Of a stretch of 64,000 nt of DNA, positions 23,915 to 32,658 are shown one piece after another. The position numbers and the translations under genes are program-made. How positions within the stretch are numbered: the first letter of the stretch is position 1; every line of letters begins with the position of its first letter. The notes under the pieces were generated by a model that had not been told where the DNA came from, did no database searches, and worked only from the letters and a program-made list of their open reading frames with translations. The DNA lies in the NCBI GenBank assembly GCA_965220345.1, contig OZ244822.1:558001-622000 (forward strand), given 5' to 3'. Origin of the DNA: Aldehydirespirator sp965220345 (GTDB lineage Bacteria > Actinomycetota > Acidimicrobiia > Acidimicrobiales > Aldehydirespiratoraceae).

Positions 23915-25634
23915 CGTTGATACCTCCCTCAGCAGTCGCAGGGTTAGCGCTTGACTCAATCACCGGTCGCATCAGTCCGAGGCCCAGGAAACGACCGCTG
24001 CCTAGCATGAGCGGCCCACTCACCGGCTCGGCGAACTCAACTGCAGCATGAACTAAACGCCGAACAACTCCACCCTGCCGGAATGTTGGATAGTCGTTCG
24101 CTGGGCGCGCCCCAACCAGTTGAGATACGAAAGACAAACGAACATCGGACGGGTTAGGAAGACCAACATGCTTGCAAGACCTAGCAACGGCAGCCTCGGC
24201 TCGTGCCCATGCTTTCGCTCTAGCGGCAGGGCTTCCTCTGCGTAGATCACCAGGGTGAGTGGGCAGAGCTATCGGAGTGACTGATGTCCACGATCTTGAC
24301 GGTCTCCCCCATACATGAGGCCGCAAGCTCACGAGCGCAAAGGGCGGCTGCCGTCTGTGCATCTGCACTTCTCCACCCTGACCCATCGTCAGTCGTAGGG
24401 GTGTGTTTCTGCGTTCCCGCTCCCACAGTCCGATGCCCCGCAGAGTCGCGTTACGGGCTACTTCATCAAGATCCTGAGGGAGCGACACAGCCAAACCCAT
24501 GATTCGGCCGTCACCATGTTCATGGCCCACATTGGGTAACGCTAAGAAGGCAATGTGCGGCGAACTGGTAGGTGTTCCGTCGGGAAGATGTCCACTGACT
24601 CCTTCTGGCACAGGATCGGGTACATACTTCAGGATTGCCTGTCGAAGAACCCTAGTGAACTCCACAGTCCTAGTCATGGGCTTAAGTCGATGTGCTGGGC
24701 TTAACTCAAAGATGATCCAATCGCCAGATGTTGAGGGATGGATCGGATCAGCAGTGCCGTCTTTTTTGGGCTTCACTTCGCAGTAGCGGACACCTCGAAA
24801 CGGCAGGCTGCGAGGCCTGACAGCTCGATGTCGCTGATGTTCCCTTTGGAGCTCCGCAAGCTGTCCAGGGCGTACCCAACGCAGCATCGTGGGGCCATCT
24901 CCAGGCATATGCGTTGCCGCTGGCCCTTCTCGAAGCAGTTGACACGACACGAGTGAAGAAGAATGACCGAGCCGGGTGACACGACTCAAGAGCCCGTCAA
25001 GCGCTTGGGTGAGTTCCTGTGAAGGTTTTTCATCCCACGCAAAGATGACTGGAGGTGCAGGCTCAAATTGGGGAATTGTCGATGTCAGGCTGGCAGAAGA
25101 TTCAGAGTCTTGAGGTGCCAACAATGTGACCGACGGGAAATAACGCTCCCTCTTGGGTCGGCTATCTGGCAGCAACTCCAGCGCAGAATCTGGGCTTGTG
25201 TTTCCGGCCTGGCCCGCAAGCGAATCGATCTCTCGCTGCTTGTTGATCTTGACTTGGAGCCTTTCAGCCTTCTTGGTGATCTCGCCCTGAGAGACTTCGA
25301 CTTCGTCCTCCCACTCAGCGATGAGGTTGGCTATTTCGCCCGCCCGGCGATCATACGACTTGACTGAAACCACACTGGCATCGTTGACAGGCACGTAGTG
25401 ACTAACGATTCGACGCCCGACCACCTCTGGGGCTGTGATGCGCGGGGGCGGAAGGCTTTCAAGCCATTCAAGCGCGTTTCGCTCAGCCTGGTCGGGTGTA
25501 TCGACATCAGCCCAAGTCGCAACCATCGCTGAGAATAGACGAGCCCCGTGCGGAGGCCATTCAGGCGCTCCGCGGTCGTGGTGTGCGGTAGCGCTGTAGC
25601 GACCCGTAAGGAAGCTGACCTCAATAACGGTCAT
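23907..25634 (-). CDS. csb2: Csb2, Cas5-Cas6 fusion of type I-G
   Basis: A 575-residue Csb2 (GSU0054 family). The opening MTVIEVSFLTGRYSATAHHD and the following EWPPHGARLFSAMVATW are typical; the C-terminal part carries a RAMP-type glycine-rich loop at PLMLGSGRFLGLGLM. In type I-U this one protein serves as Cas5 (binding the crRNA 5' end) and Cas6 (cutting the pre-crRNA within the repeat). It starts three bases after the csb1 stop with GGAG within the csb1 end and overlaps the cas3 start. The strong hairpin in the repeat is a fitting substrate. Confidence 0.93.
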   Translation of the reverse strand: MTVIEVSFLTGRYSATAHHDRGAPEWPPHGARLFSAMVATWADVDTPDQAERNALEWLESLPPPRITAPEVVGRRIVSHYVPVNDASVVSVKSYDRRAGEIANLIAEWEDEVEVSQGEITKKAERLQVKINKQREIDSLAGQAGNTSPDSALELLPDSRPKRERYFPSVTLLAPQDSESSASLTSTIPQFEPAPPVIFAWDEKPSQELTQALDGLLSRVTRLGHSSSLVSCQLLREGPAATHMPGDGPTMLRWVRPGQLAELQREHQRHRAVRPRSLPFRGVRYCEVKPKKDGTADPIHPSTSGDWIIFELSPAHRLKPMTRTVEFTRVLRQAILKYVPDPVPEGVSGHLPDGTPTSSPHIAFLALPNVGHEHGDGRIMGLAVSLPQDLDEVARNATLRGIGLWERERRNTPLRLTMGQGGEVQMHRRQPPFALVSLRPHVWGRPSRSWTSVTPIALPTHPGDLRRGSPAARAKAWARAEAAVARSCKHVGLPNPSDVRLSFVSQLVGARPANDYPTFRQGGVVRRLVHAAVEFAEPVSGPLMLGSGRFLGLGLMRPVIESSANPATAEGGINDE

Positions 25635-25637
25635 TGC

Positions 25638-26852
25638 CTACTCTCCTACGGGCTCGCGTGCCGACACTTCACGACTGCGACGCAGCAATTCAATCAGCTT
25701 GGGGGCTGGTTTCAGCGCTATCTCAGCATTCTCCCAAGCAATGCCTGCTTGTGCCGCGCGCGCTGAGGCATCCGATATCAACTGTGCTGCAGTATCTCTA
25801 TCAATACTGACCGTCTCGGGCGAGGCACCGTCTCGGCCGACCATCTCGATTACTGGAGAGTGTTCGGGAATCAACAGGCACCTAGATCTCAGATCATGAT
25901 CAGCCTCATAGCCGTAGGCGATTGCAGCGACTCCAAGCGCAGCGACAGTTGTCCTCGCAGCGATCTCTGCATCACGGCTCTGCCCAGCGAAACGCAGACG
26001 ACGTAGCGCCGCCAGTGACAGCACGGTCGTCTGGCGAGCTTCGGAGATGGTTACGCCACCTGCCTCTGAATCAATGGACGGTGCAATATTGCCGTGGTTG
26101 ATCTGGGATGGCTTGCCGTCACTCCCGGCCGTCTTCGCTTTACCCTTCTCTTGTGCCGCTTCGGTGGAATCAAGTGTCCATCGTTGCTGAGGATCAGCAT
26201 GCTCGTAGACGACGGCTGCTTCCCTTTCGATCTGCAATGGGTCCAAGCGACTGCCTACTTTGCGACCGATCTGAGCATCAAGCCCAACGATCTCCGAGAC
26301 ATAGGCCCGCTGAAACTTTGAACCGAGTCCACCTTTAGGGCCTGTTGAATCCCACTGACCGAACAACAAGGCTGTTGGTGCGTAGCGGAACATGTCTGTG
26401 GCGTTGCCCGGTCGTGCCTCGGTGATAGCTCTGCCGATGTTGCTGAGCCTGAACAGTGTCCCATCTAGCAGGCTGTCACGGAAGATTGCATCTGCCAGCC
26501 TGTGAGGTGCCTCAAGAACTGTGATCCGCCCGAGGTCTTCAACGTCGGGCTCACCGGTGAAGTCCACATAAGGCACAGGAAAACTCAGTTCGCCAGTCTC
26601 CCAACCTTCTAGGAGGGCGAGTTCGGCTCGATTCGCCTGCGACGCAACCGAGTCCAGCAGGACAGTCTTGACAATGCGATCGTCCACTTGCCTTTCCTCC
26701 ACTGCGTACTTGTGCTCCGCGTTGCTGGCGTAGGTCGGTGGGAAAACTTTCCCGCCCGGGCCGTCTGCTGGTTGCAGGCGCATGATTGAGCGAAGTGCCA
26801 CCGCACCGCCCGCAACGGCCTCTCTTAGACGTTCAATAGTTAGTTCGGCCAC
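25638..26852 (-). CDS. csb1: Csb1, Cas7 backbone subunit of type I-G
   Basis: A 404-residue Csb1 (GSU0053 family). Family marks are the N-terminal GGAVALRSIMRLQPADGPGG, the segment TYASNAEHKYAVEERQVDD and LLDSVASQANRAEL, and the central TDMFRYAPTALLFGQWDSTG. It is a RAMP-fold protein that coats the crRNA spacer as the Cas7 backbone. The start is a GTG at 26852, preceded by a strong AAAGGAGAG. It overlaps the end of the upstream 126-residue gene by 13 bases, so that gene is part of the operon. Confidence 0.94.
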   Translation of the reverse strand: MAELTIERLREAVAGGAVALRSIMRLQPADGPGGKVFPPTYASNAEHKYAVEERQVDDRIVKTVLLDSVASQANRAELALLEGWETGELSFPVPYVDFTGEPDVEDLGRITVLEAPHRLADAIFRDSLLDGTLFRLSNIGRAITEARPGNATDMFRYAPTALLFGQWDSTGPKGGLGSKFQRAYVSEIVGLDAQIGRKVGSRLDPLQIEREAAVVYEHADPQQRWTLDSTEAAQEKGKAKTAGSDGKPSQINHGNIAPSIDSEAGGVTISEARQTTVLSLAALRRLRFAGQSRDAEIAARTTVAALGVAAIAYGYEADHDLRSRCLLIPEHSPVIEMVGRDGASPETVSIDRDTAAQLISDASARAAQAGIAWENAEIALKPAPKLIELLRRSREVSAREPVGE

Positions 26853-27220
26853 TTGGGCTCTCCTTTCTTTGGAAGCTCAGGCAACTCACCTGAACCGCGA
26901 GATTCATCATCGCGCAGGGGTATGACAACGGCTTGAGTGCGCTTACCAACCTCGGCCGCAGCCTTCTTGGGTGCGCCGTATCCGCTCCGAGCAAAGCGAT
27001 GCTCGTTCTGTGCGTACTCAGGCCATCCTTTCACCTCTACGGCATCACCTACAGAATCGGAATTAGCCCACTCAATACCAAGGTGATGAGAATGGACGCT
27101 CTCTGACTCATCCAGCCATACCTCGACTCGCGTTCGATTTGTCTTGTCCAGCTTTCGCTCAACGACGAGCCCTCCTGATCGCAGACGACGGAAACTTGAT
27201 GTTCTAGAGCTTATCCTCAT
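26840..27220 (-). CDS. Unknown 126-residue protein heading the cas operon
   Basis: A basic protein that begins the cas operon; its end overlaps csb1 by 13 bases. An AGAAGGA sequence lies about 10 bases upstream of the ATG. The N-terminal 60 residues look like a small beta-rich fold (GGLVVERKLD, TRVEVWLDESESV); the C-terminal 60 are rich in Lys, Gly, Pro and Glu and probably unstructured. I know no Cas family that matches. Its first place in the operon and coupling to csb1 suggest a Cascade accessory, a processing helper or a regulator. It could also be an unrelated small gene carried along. Confidence 0.55.
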   Translation of the reverse strand: MRISSRTSSFRRLRSGGLVVERKLDKTNRTRVEVWLDESESVHSHHLGIEWANSDSVGDAVEVKGWPEYAQNEHRFARSGYGAPKKAAAEVGKRTQAVVIPLRDDESRGSGELPELPKKGEPKWPN

Positions 27221-27289
27221 TCTACATTTCCTTCTAGTATATTGTTGCGTAGTGGCGAAGTATATTTATAAATATTCATACGAGTGATG

Positions 27290-27442
27290 CTAGAAGCTAC
27301 GAGTAGTGACCGCAACCCCAACCCCAGATTTGTCATCTTGGCCAGCAGAAGCGAAAGGCCAAGTGAGACGATCCTCAAGAGCTAGCATCATCTTCAATGC
27401 ATCCCGATCACTCACACGGCGGGCTTGACCACAAGCAACCAT
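27290..27442 (-). other. Possible remnant of a small gene upstream of the cas operon
   Basis: A 50-residue frame from an ATG at 27442 reads ARRVSDRDALKMMLALEDR and then LTWPFASAGQ before its stop. In the neighbouring frame, directly upstream, a run to 27412 reads ITPAGFNEEEHTGPRWLLVV. The two would join by a one-base shift near 27430 to a protein-like sequence of about 90 residues. It may be a decayed gene or a real small protein. The 330 bases from 27221 to 27550 otherwise hold only a hairpin. Confidence 0.25.
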
Positions 27443-27513
27443 CGCGGACCGGTGTGTTCTTCCTCATTGAAGCCTGCTGGTGTGATGTTGGGCAGCGGCG
27501 ACAACGCCGATAC

Positions 27514-27533
27514 AGGGGGGCTACGACCCCCCT
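27514..27533. terminator. Hairpin after the AAA ATPase gene
   Basis: AGGGGGG (27514-27520) pairs with CCCCCCT (27527-27533) around CTACGA. It lies 18 bases past the stop of the minus-strand ATPase gene. There is no T-run on either side, so function as a terminator is only likely from the position. Confidence 0.45.
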
Positions 27534-27550
27534 CTCCATCGCGAATCTGG

Positions 27551-28708
27551 TTAGGTGGTGAAGCCTTCTTTGGTGGCTTGAGCTTTGACGAAGCGGCGGA
27601 CTGTGTGGTCTGCGAACATCACTTGGCCGTGGCCTACGGAGTTAATCAGCCCTGATTGCATCAAGCGCTGGCGGTAGGTACCAAGGCTGCGGGCGCTGTG
27701 ACCCCAGCGCTCCCCCACATCACTGAGGACGCTACTGGCGTGATCATCCAGCATGGCAGCCAAGAACCGCTTGTCGAGACTAGAGAGTCGACGCCAAACC
27801 GGGCCGTGGACATGGCTCCCAAACAGTTCGCTTGCATTATTGGCCGCTTGCTTGACCTCCTCCACGGTCACACCCCTGACCAAATCCCCAGCATCGTCCC
27901 AGACATGCGAGCCGATCAACTGCACCAAGTAAGGCTGACCCAGCGACACCTCCACGGCGACGGCCAACGCTTCATCTTCAATGCGACCTCCCGCCTCCTC
28001 AATGGGCTCACGCAAAGCAGTTGCGGTCTCTGACGGGCGTAGGTTCCCGATCTCGTGGCGTACGCATCTCTGAAGAAAAGTGCTCTCATCACCCGACAGC
28101 AGTCGCCCCTCCAGTTCGGGCAGCGCTGCGCCCACGAACGCCACAGGCCGCTCAGCGCGACGAGACACAAGCTGAAACACATTGCCGAAAAGTCTGATCT
28201 CATCAATATCGCTGACATGCATCTCATCAACCGTGATCAACAGGCCCACACCACTCTCCGCTAGCAGATCGCCCGTTGTGCCCAGCACTGCCTCAAGATC
28301 TGGGGTCGACCGCTGGATCGAGTCTGGAGGTTCAACACGCTCTGTCTGGATGCCAGTTCCCATAATCGAAACACCGCTCACTGTTCGCCTCGGGGCAGGC
28401 TCGTGCTCAGCGCGCCACTCAGCCAGCAGACTCGACACCTTCGACGTGATCTGAGCCAAAAGACCAGTTCCGTTCACCGACGAAGAAGACACGACCGCCC
28501 AACCCTGAGACCTGGCACGGTCTTCAACAGCATTCAACAGCACCGTCTTGCCCATACCCCGCAAACCCCACAGCAAGGTCGCGTAACTAGGACTTCGAAT
28601 GTTGTCAAACACGCTGTCGAAGCTATGCAGGACATCGCGTCTGCCAGCCAGCACAGGAGGGCTGATCCCGAACGACGGTGAGAACGGATTCGAGAGTGGC
28701 ATAGTCAC
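27551..28708 (-). CDS. AAA ATPase with winged-helix C-terminus (ORC/Cdc6-like)
   Basis: A 385-residue ATPase. It opens with the pattern FGISPPVLAGRRDVL seen in prokaryotic AAA_16/ORC-like proteins, then Walker A GLRGMGKTV (48-56) and Walker B LLITVDEMHV (about 155-164). The C-terminal 60 residues (SARSLGTYRQRLMQSGLI) look like a winged helix. Proteins of this kind bind DNA or act as STAND-like switches; the exact role is unknown. It reads in the same direction as the cas operon, 330 bases upstream of it. Whether it belongs to the defence island is inference from position only. Confidence 0.75.
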   Translation of the reverse strand: MTMPLSNPFSPSFGISPPVLAGRRDVLHSFDSVFDNIRSPSYATLLWGLRGMGKTVLLNAVEDRARSQGWAVVSSSSVNGTGLLAQITSKVSSLLAEWRAEHEPAPRRTVSGVSIMGTGIQTERVEPPDSIQRSTPDLEAVLGTTGDLLAESGVGLLITVDEMHVSDIDEIRLFGNVFQLVSRRAERPVAFVGAALPELEGRLLSGDESTFLQRCVRHEIGNLRPSETATALREPIEEAGGRIEDEALAVAVEVSLGQPYLVQLIGSHVWDDAGDLVRGVTVEEVKQAANNASELFGSHVHGPVWRRLSSLDKRFLAAMLDDHASSVLSDVGERWGHSARSLGTYRQRLMQSGLINSVGHGQVMFADHTVRRFVKAQATKEGFTT

Positions 28709-28788
28709 AAGACCCTTCTACGGTATCGCCTACACTCTTGCTGGCGCTAACCTCACAAGACTGTAGCACCCGCTGGCAAGCCATTTGC

Positions 28789-28860
28789 TTCTTGCGGAAT
28801 ATTTGTTTTCTGCGGAATATTTGCTTTCTGCGGAATATTTGCTTTCTGCGGAATATTTGT
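28789..28860. repeat. Four tandem 18-bp units
   Basis: Units of the form TTTCTGCGGAATATTTGY start at 28789, 28807, 28825 and 28843. They lie between the anti-sigma gene stop (28887) and the ATPase start (28708). The period is a multiple of three and one minus frame would give six-residue repeats (SAESKY), but that frame has no other support. Confidence 0.85.
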
Positions 28861-28886
28861 TTTGGATATTAAGCGTCCCGCAGATC

Positions 28887-29621
28887 TCAGAAGTCCTGCA
28901 ACGGGCCGCGCAGGATCGTCCGCCCCGAGTGAGAGGGGTCACCATCTCGGGGTTCAATGCTGATGTCCACCACGGAATAGACATCTGGGTCATAGCCCTC
29001 CGGCACCGAGAGGCTGCCGGGATTAGCCGGATCGATAATCCCAATCGACACCAAGTCAACGACATTTCCAGAGGCATCAGGACGAATCAGCCACACTTCA
29101 AGGTCGGCATCAGCCTCAGGAGACGGCAGTGCTGCATCCACGATCGCGATGCTGTGCTCGCCGTCGTCAACGACAAGTTCTGCGCCTGCTCGGGCTTGGG
29201 CACCACTAATGTCGAATTGCTCAGGGTCGTAGGCAAGCGTGGCGGATGCCACCACATCAGCCGGGTCATCGCGCGCTAGCAGCAGGGTTGTCACCCCAGC
29301 CACCACAACAACCAGCACAGCCGCAATACCAACCGCAAGCCTTCGCCGAATCCGTTGGCGCTCTGGGAGCGACACAACGTTGCTGCGCTCATCTCCGACG
29401 GCTTGAACATCGTCGTGGCTGCGCTCACCTTGGGTGGCTTGAACATCGTCAGCAGTTTGAAGCGTCGACTCAATAGCGGACCAAGTGTGCTCTGGGGGCT
29501 CTAGCAGTTCAAGATCCGTAGCTTCAACGTCGCGCAGCAGGGCTTCAACTTCTGCGTCGCTTAGCTGGCCGTGGTCGCTTCGCCGAGCACGGGCACCTCG
29601 CAGTTCGTGGCGGTCATCCAT
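28887..29621 (-). CDS. rskA: Anti-sigma factor, RskA type
   Basis: A 244-residue single-pass membrane protein. Residues 1-94 form the cytosolic, acidic sigma-binding part (LSDAEVEALLRDVEATDLE), 95-116 the membrane helix (AVGIAAVLVVVVAGVTTLLL), and 117-244 the outer domain of RskA type, with DLEVWLIRPDASG and DGDPSHSGRTIL. In mycobacteria RskA holds sigma K at the membrane until it is cut by proteases. It overlaps the sigma gene by eight bases. The internal repeats DDVQAT/DDVQAV in residues 57-80 are an insertion not seen in the basic family. Confidence 0.85.
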   Translation of the reverse strand: MDDRHELRGARARRSDHGQLSDAEVEALLRDVEATDLELLEPPEHTWSAIESTLQTADDVQATQGERSHDDVQAVGDERSNVVSLPERQRIRRRLAVGIAAVLVVVVAGVTTLLLARDDPADVVASATLAYDPEQFDISGAQARAGAELVVDDGEHSIAIVDAALPSPEADADLEVWLIRPDASGNVVDLVSIGIIDPANPGSLSVPEGYDPDVYSVVDISIEPRDGDPSHSGRTILRGPLQDF

Positions 29622-30207
29622 GTTTCGACTCCAACAGCTTACGAAAACTAGCTAGAGCACGACGTAGGTCACTCTTCACTGTGCCTAGAGGTTGCCCAGT
29701 CGTTTCGGCTATCTGGCGGAGGGTGAGATCATCAAAATAATGCATCATGACAACCTGCCGGGCACGGTCAGAAAGGCAGCGCAGAACTTCTGCTATCAAC
29801 AGGCGATCTGCAATGGTATCCACACGGGACTCTATAGAGGTGTCATCAACAGCGACATCTTCAATAGCAGACTCAGCTCGGCGACGCTCGTGTCGTTGCT
29901 CGGCTCGGACATTGTCGATGATCCGATTCCTAGCAATCGCTATCAGCCATCCAGCCAAGGAGCCGCTGTTGGGCTGGTAGCGGGCATGACTCCTCCAAGC
30001 GCTGATAAACACCTCTTGGGTCACATCCGCGGCGCGGCTTTCATCAAGAGTTCTGCAACAGAAGGTGTATATAAGACTGCTATAACGCTGGAAGGCAGCT
30101 TTGAGGGCTCCGTCGTCACCACGAGCGAAAGCCTTCTCTATGCTCTTAGTCTGCTCGCCTCCAAGGCTCACCACTACACAACTATAACGATGACAGCAAC
30201 GAGACAT
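29614..30207 (-). CDS. sigK: ECF RNA polymerase sigma factor, SigK-like
   Basis: An extracytoplasmic-function sigma factor with both needed regions: sigma 2 (LKAAFQRYSSLIYTFCCRTL, then TQEVFISAWRSH and GWLIAIARNRIIDNVR) and sigma 4 (LSDRARQVVMMHYFDDLTLR, then GTVKSDLRRA). The open frame reaches 30363, but that would overlap the fasciclin gene by 38 bases and has low-complexity sequence. I put the start at the ATG at 30207; GTG codons at 30174 or 30171 would also do. Order fasciclin, sigma, anti-sigma mirrors the mycobacterial SigK-RskA system that controls MPT70/MPT83. I infer the same logic here. Confidence 0.85.
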   Translation of the reverse strand: MSRCCHRYSCVVVSLGGEQTKSIEKAFARGDDGALKAAFQRYSSLIYTFCCRTLDESRAADVTQEVFISAWRSHARYQPNSGSLAGWLIAIARNRIIDNVRAEQRHERRRAESAIEDVAVDDTSIESRVDTIADRLLIAEVLRCLSDRARQVVMMHYFDDLTLRQIAETTGQPLGTVKSDLRRALASFRKLLESKHG

Positions 30208-30244
30208 CGGGCCAGGGCGGCCACTCGCAACGACACACGAGAGC

Positions 30245-30300
30245 CCGGCGGGCGGGCGGCTGGACTGTGGAGGAGTCCGATGATGCCGCCCACCCGCCGG
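30245..30300. terminator. Strong stem-loop between the fasciclin and sigma genes
   Basis: CCGGCGGGCGGGCGGC (30245-30260) pairs with GCCGCCCACCCGCCGG (30285-30300), 15 of 16 bases, around a loop that itself has a GGACT/AGTCC stem. It lies just after the fasciclin stop on the minus strand. No T-run, so it may slow or end transcription and set sigma output lower than that of the lipoprotein. Confidence 0.55.
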
Positions 30301-30325
30301 ATTTGGGGGAACTGGAACGCGAGTG

Positions 30326-31495
30326 CTAGCTCGCAGGTGGTAGTAGGACGGTGTCGATGACATGGATCACGCCGTTGGAGGCCTCAATGTCGGCAGTTAC
30401 CACGGTCGCGTCATTGACCATGACCGTGCTGCCATCCACACCGATCAACACCTCAGAACCTCCGACAGTCGCCACACTTTGACCATCAAGAGTGACCACC
30501 AACTCCGCTGGAGCAGCCAAAGGCAACACATGATAAGCCAACACCGAAGCCAACAAATCGGTGTCAGCTAGCAGCTCAGCAGCCGATAGCCCCAACGCCT
30601 CCAATGCCGCCCCAAAAGCCTCCTCAGTCGGCGCGAACACTGTAAAAGGCCCATCACCACTCAAAACATCAACCAAACCAGCAGCCTCAACCGCCGCCAC
30701 AAGAGTAGGAAACGCCCCAGAAGCAACAGCCACATCAACAATCGTCCCCAGCTCAACCATCTCATCCATCACCTCAGGCTCAGAAGCAGGCTCAGGCTCA
30801 GAAGCAGCTTCAGGCTCGGGAGCAGGTGGTAGTAGGACGGTGTCGATGACATGGATCACGCCGTTGGAGGCCTCAATGTCGGCAGTTACCACGGTCGCGT
30901 CATTGACCATGACCGTGCTGCCATCCACGCCGATCAACACCTCAGAACCTCCGACAGTCGCCACACTTTGACCATCAAGAGTGACCACCAACTCCGCTGG
31001 AGCAGCCAAAGGCAACACATGATAAGCCAACACCGAAGCCAACAAATCGGTGTCAGCTAGCAGCTCAGCAGCCGATAGCCCCAACGCCTCCAATGCCGCC
31101 CCAAAAGCCTCCTCAGTCGGCGCGAACACTGTAAAAGGCCCATCACCACTCAAAACATCAACCAAACCAGCAGCCTCAACCGCCGCCACAAGAGTAGGAA
31201 AAGCCCCAGAAGCAACAGCCACATCAACAATCGTCCCCAGCTCAACCATCTCATCCATCACCTCAGGCTCAGAAGCAGGCTCAGGCTCAGAAGCAGGCTC
31301 AGGCTCAGGCTCTGGAGCGGGCTCAGGTTCAGGTTCTGGGGCGGGCTCGGGGGCAGGCTCCGGCTCGGGCTGCGGCGCAGCCGTCACAGACGTTGCTGGA
31401 GCTTCGGTGCTCTCTTCATCATCGTCGCCACAAGCTGCCGCTACAAGCAACAAAGCCACAACAGCACACAGGATTCGAAAAGACTTGCTCAACAT
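30326..31495 (-). CDS. Surface lipoprotein with two near-identical fasciclin (FAS1) domains
   Basis: A 389-residue lipoprotein. The signal peptide ends in a lipobox VAAAC with the lipidated Cys22, followed by an acidic stretch and a Pro-Glu-Ala linker (about 35-77). Two FAS1 domains follow (about 80-225 and 245-389), each with TIVDVAVASGAFPTLVAAV, GPFTVFAPTEEAFG, YHVLP and NGVIHVIDTVLLPP. FAS1 domains mediate adhesion; MPT70/MPT83 in mycobacteria are the known SigK targets. The two domains are almost the same at DNA level, with a shift of 489 bases, so the duplication is young. The gene leads the sigma/anti-sigma pair. Confidence 0.92.
   Translation of the reverse strand: MLSKSFRILCAVVALLLVAAACGDDDEESTEAPATSVTAAPQPEPEPAPEPAPEPEPEPAPEPEPEPASEPEPASEPEVMDEMVELGTIVDVAVASGAFPTLVAAVEAAGLVDVLSGDGPFTVFAPTEEAFGAALEALGLSAAELLADTDLLASVLAYHVLPLAAPAELVVTLDGQSVATVGGSEVLIGVDGSTVMVNDATVVTADIEASNGVIHVIDTVLLPPAPEPEAASEPEPASEPEVMDEMVELGTIVDVAVASGAFPTLVAAVEAAGLVDVLSGDGPFTVFAPTEEAFGAALEALGLSAAELLADTDLLASVLAYHVLPLAAPAELVVTLDGQSVATVGGSEVLIGVDGSTVMVNDATVVTADIEASNGVIHVIDTVLLPPAS
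30333..31310. repeat. 489-bp tandem duplication inside the fasciclin gene
   Basis: Bases 30333-30821 are repeated at 30822-31310 with only a few changes, for example CCACACC against CCACGCC near 30446 and 30935. Each unit encodes one FAS1 domain plus a linker. The frame is kept because 489 is a multiple of three. Confidence 0.93.
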
Positions 31496-31781
31496 TAACT
31501 GTCTCCAAAGTTTGAGAGTGGATTGATGACCAACTGGATGCCCAACTGATCTTCATTTAGTAATACGGAACGAACCCCGCGCGCGGATGCAATCAAAACT
31601 CATGTCTCGAGCACACAAGAGTGCCGAGCGCGCAAGAAAGCCGAACACATAAAGTCAGCTGTTGCATTCCCATGGGAACCAAGACCCCAGGCATCGATTA
31701 GGGAAAGCTAAAAGCACCGGCCGAGTTGCGGTGCTAGCTGTCGGTTCGCGTGAGCTTGTTGTGGGCTCGTTAGTGCGTGTC

Positions 31782-32534
31782 TTAGCCGCGTCCGACGAAA
31801 GGCATCTCGTTCGCCATTACTGTCATCGACAGCACATTGGTATCGGCGGGCAGGCTAGCCATGTAAGCCACCGCACGTCCGGCGTGCGCCGCGTCGAAGG
31901 TGGGTTCCACGCCCATCGTTCCGTCGGCCTGATGCACGCCGCTGCTTGCTTTGGCGGTCATCTCGGTGCGAGCGTTGCCGATGTCGATCTGACCGCAGGT
32001 AATGCCGATGGCTCGTCCCTCTAGCGCCAAAGACTTGGTTAGGCCCGTGATGGCGTGCTTGGTGACTGTATATGGCGTGGTGTAAAGCCTCGGAACCTGT
32101 GCCGAGATCGAGCCGTTGTTGATAATGCGACCGCCAGAAGGTTGCTGGGCTTTCATCATCGCGACCGCAGCTCGAGCGCATAGGAATGCCCCGGTCACGT
32201 TGACATCAATCACCCGCTGCCAATCTTCAAGGCTGATCTCCTCAACAGCCGCGGGCGGTGATCTTGTTCCAGCGTTGTTGAACAACAGATCAAGACGTTT
32301 GTAGTCGCGCTGGATGCGCTCAAAGAGGTCTGTGACCGACTCTGGATCAGCCACATCTGCCGCCACTGCCAGACCCGAGCCTCCAGCTTCAGTCACGAGT
32401 TCTACTGTCACAGCCAGGCGATCTGGCCGTCGGCCAGCGGCCACCACCGTCCATCCATCAGCCCCTAGCGCCACTGCGGCAGCTTGACCCACACCAGAGC
32501 CAGCACCAGTCACCAGCGCTACCCGCAGACTCAT
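31782..32534 (-). CDS. Short-chain dehydrogenase/reductase
   Basis: A 250-residue SDR. The cofactor loop TGAGSGVG is at residues 9-16 from the ATG at 32534, NNAGT follows near 85, the catalytic serine is in NNGSISAQ and the pair YTVTK gives the Tyr and Lys. This is the classical single-domain form that oxidises or reduces alcohols and ketones with NAD(P). An open frame extends 11 codons further up to 32567 but adds nothing typical. It stands alone between the fasciclin module and the restriction-modification pair. Substrate unknown. Confidence 0.9.
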   Translation of the reverse strand: MSLRVALVTGAGSGVGQAAAVALGADGWTVVAAGRRPDRLAVTVELVTEAGGSGLAVAADVADPESVTDLFERIQRDYKRLDLLFNNAGTRSPPAAVEEISLEDWQRVIDVNVTGAFLCARAAVAMMKAQQPSGGRIINNGSISAQVPRLYTTPYTVTKHAITGLTKSLALEGRAIGITCGQIDIGNARTEMTAKASSGVHQADGTMGVEPTFDAAHAGRAVAYMASLPADTNVLSMTVMANEMPFVGRG

Positions 32535-32658
32535 CGCCGAATAACGATAGCCCAAACAACACCCCACCTATCGCCACTCATCAGCTCATCTATAAACACA
32601 CTGCCAGCACACCCTGCTTAAACCGAACTAGCGAAGCAACGATGCCAGAGACGAAATC

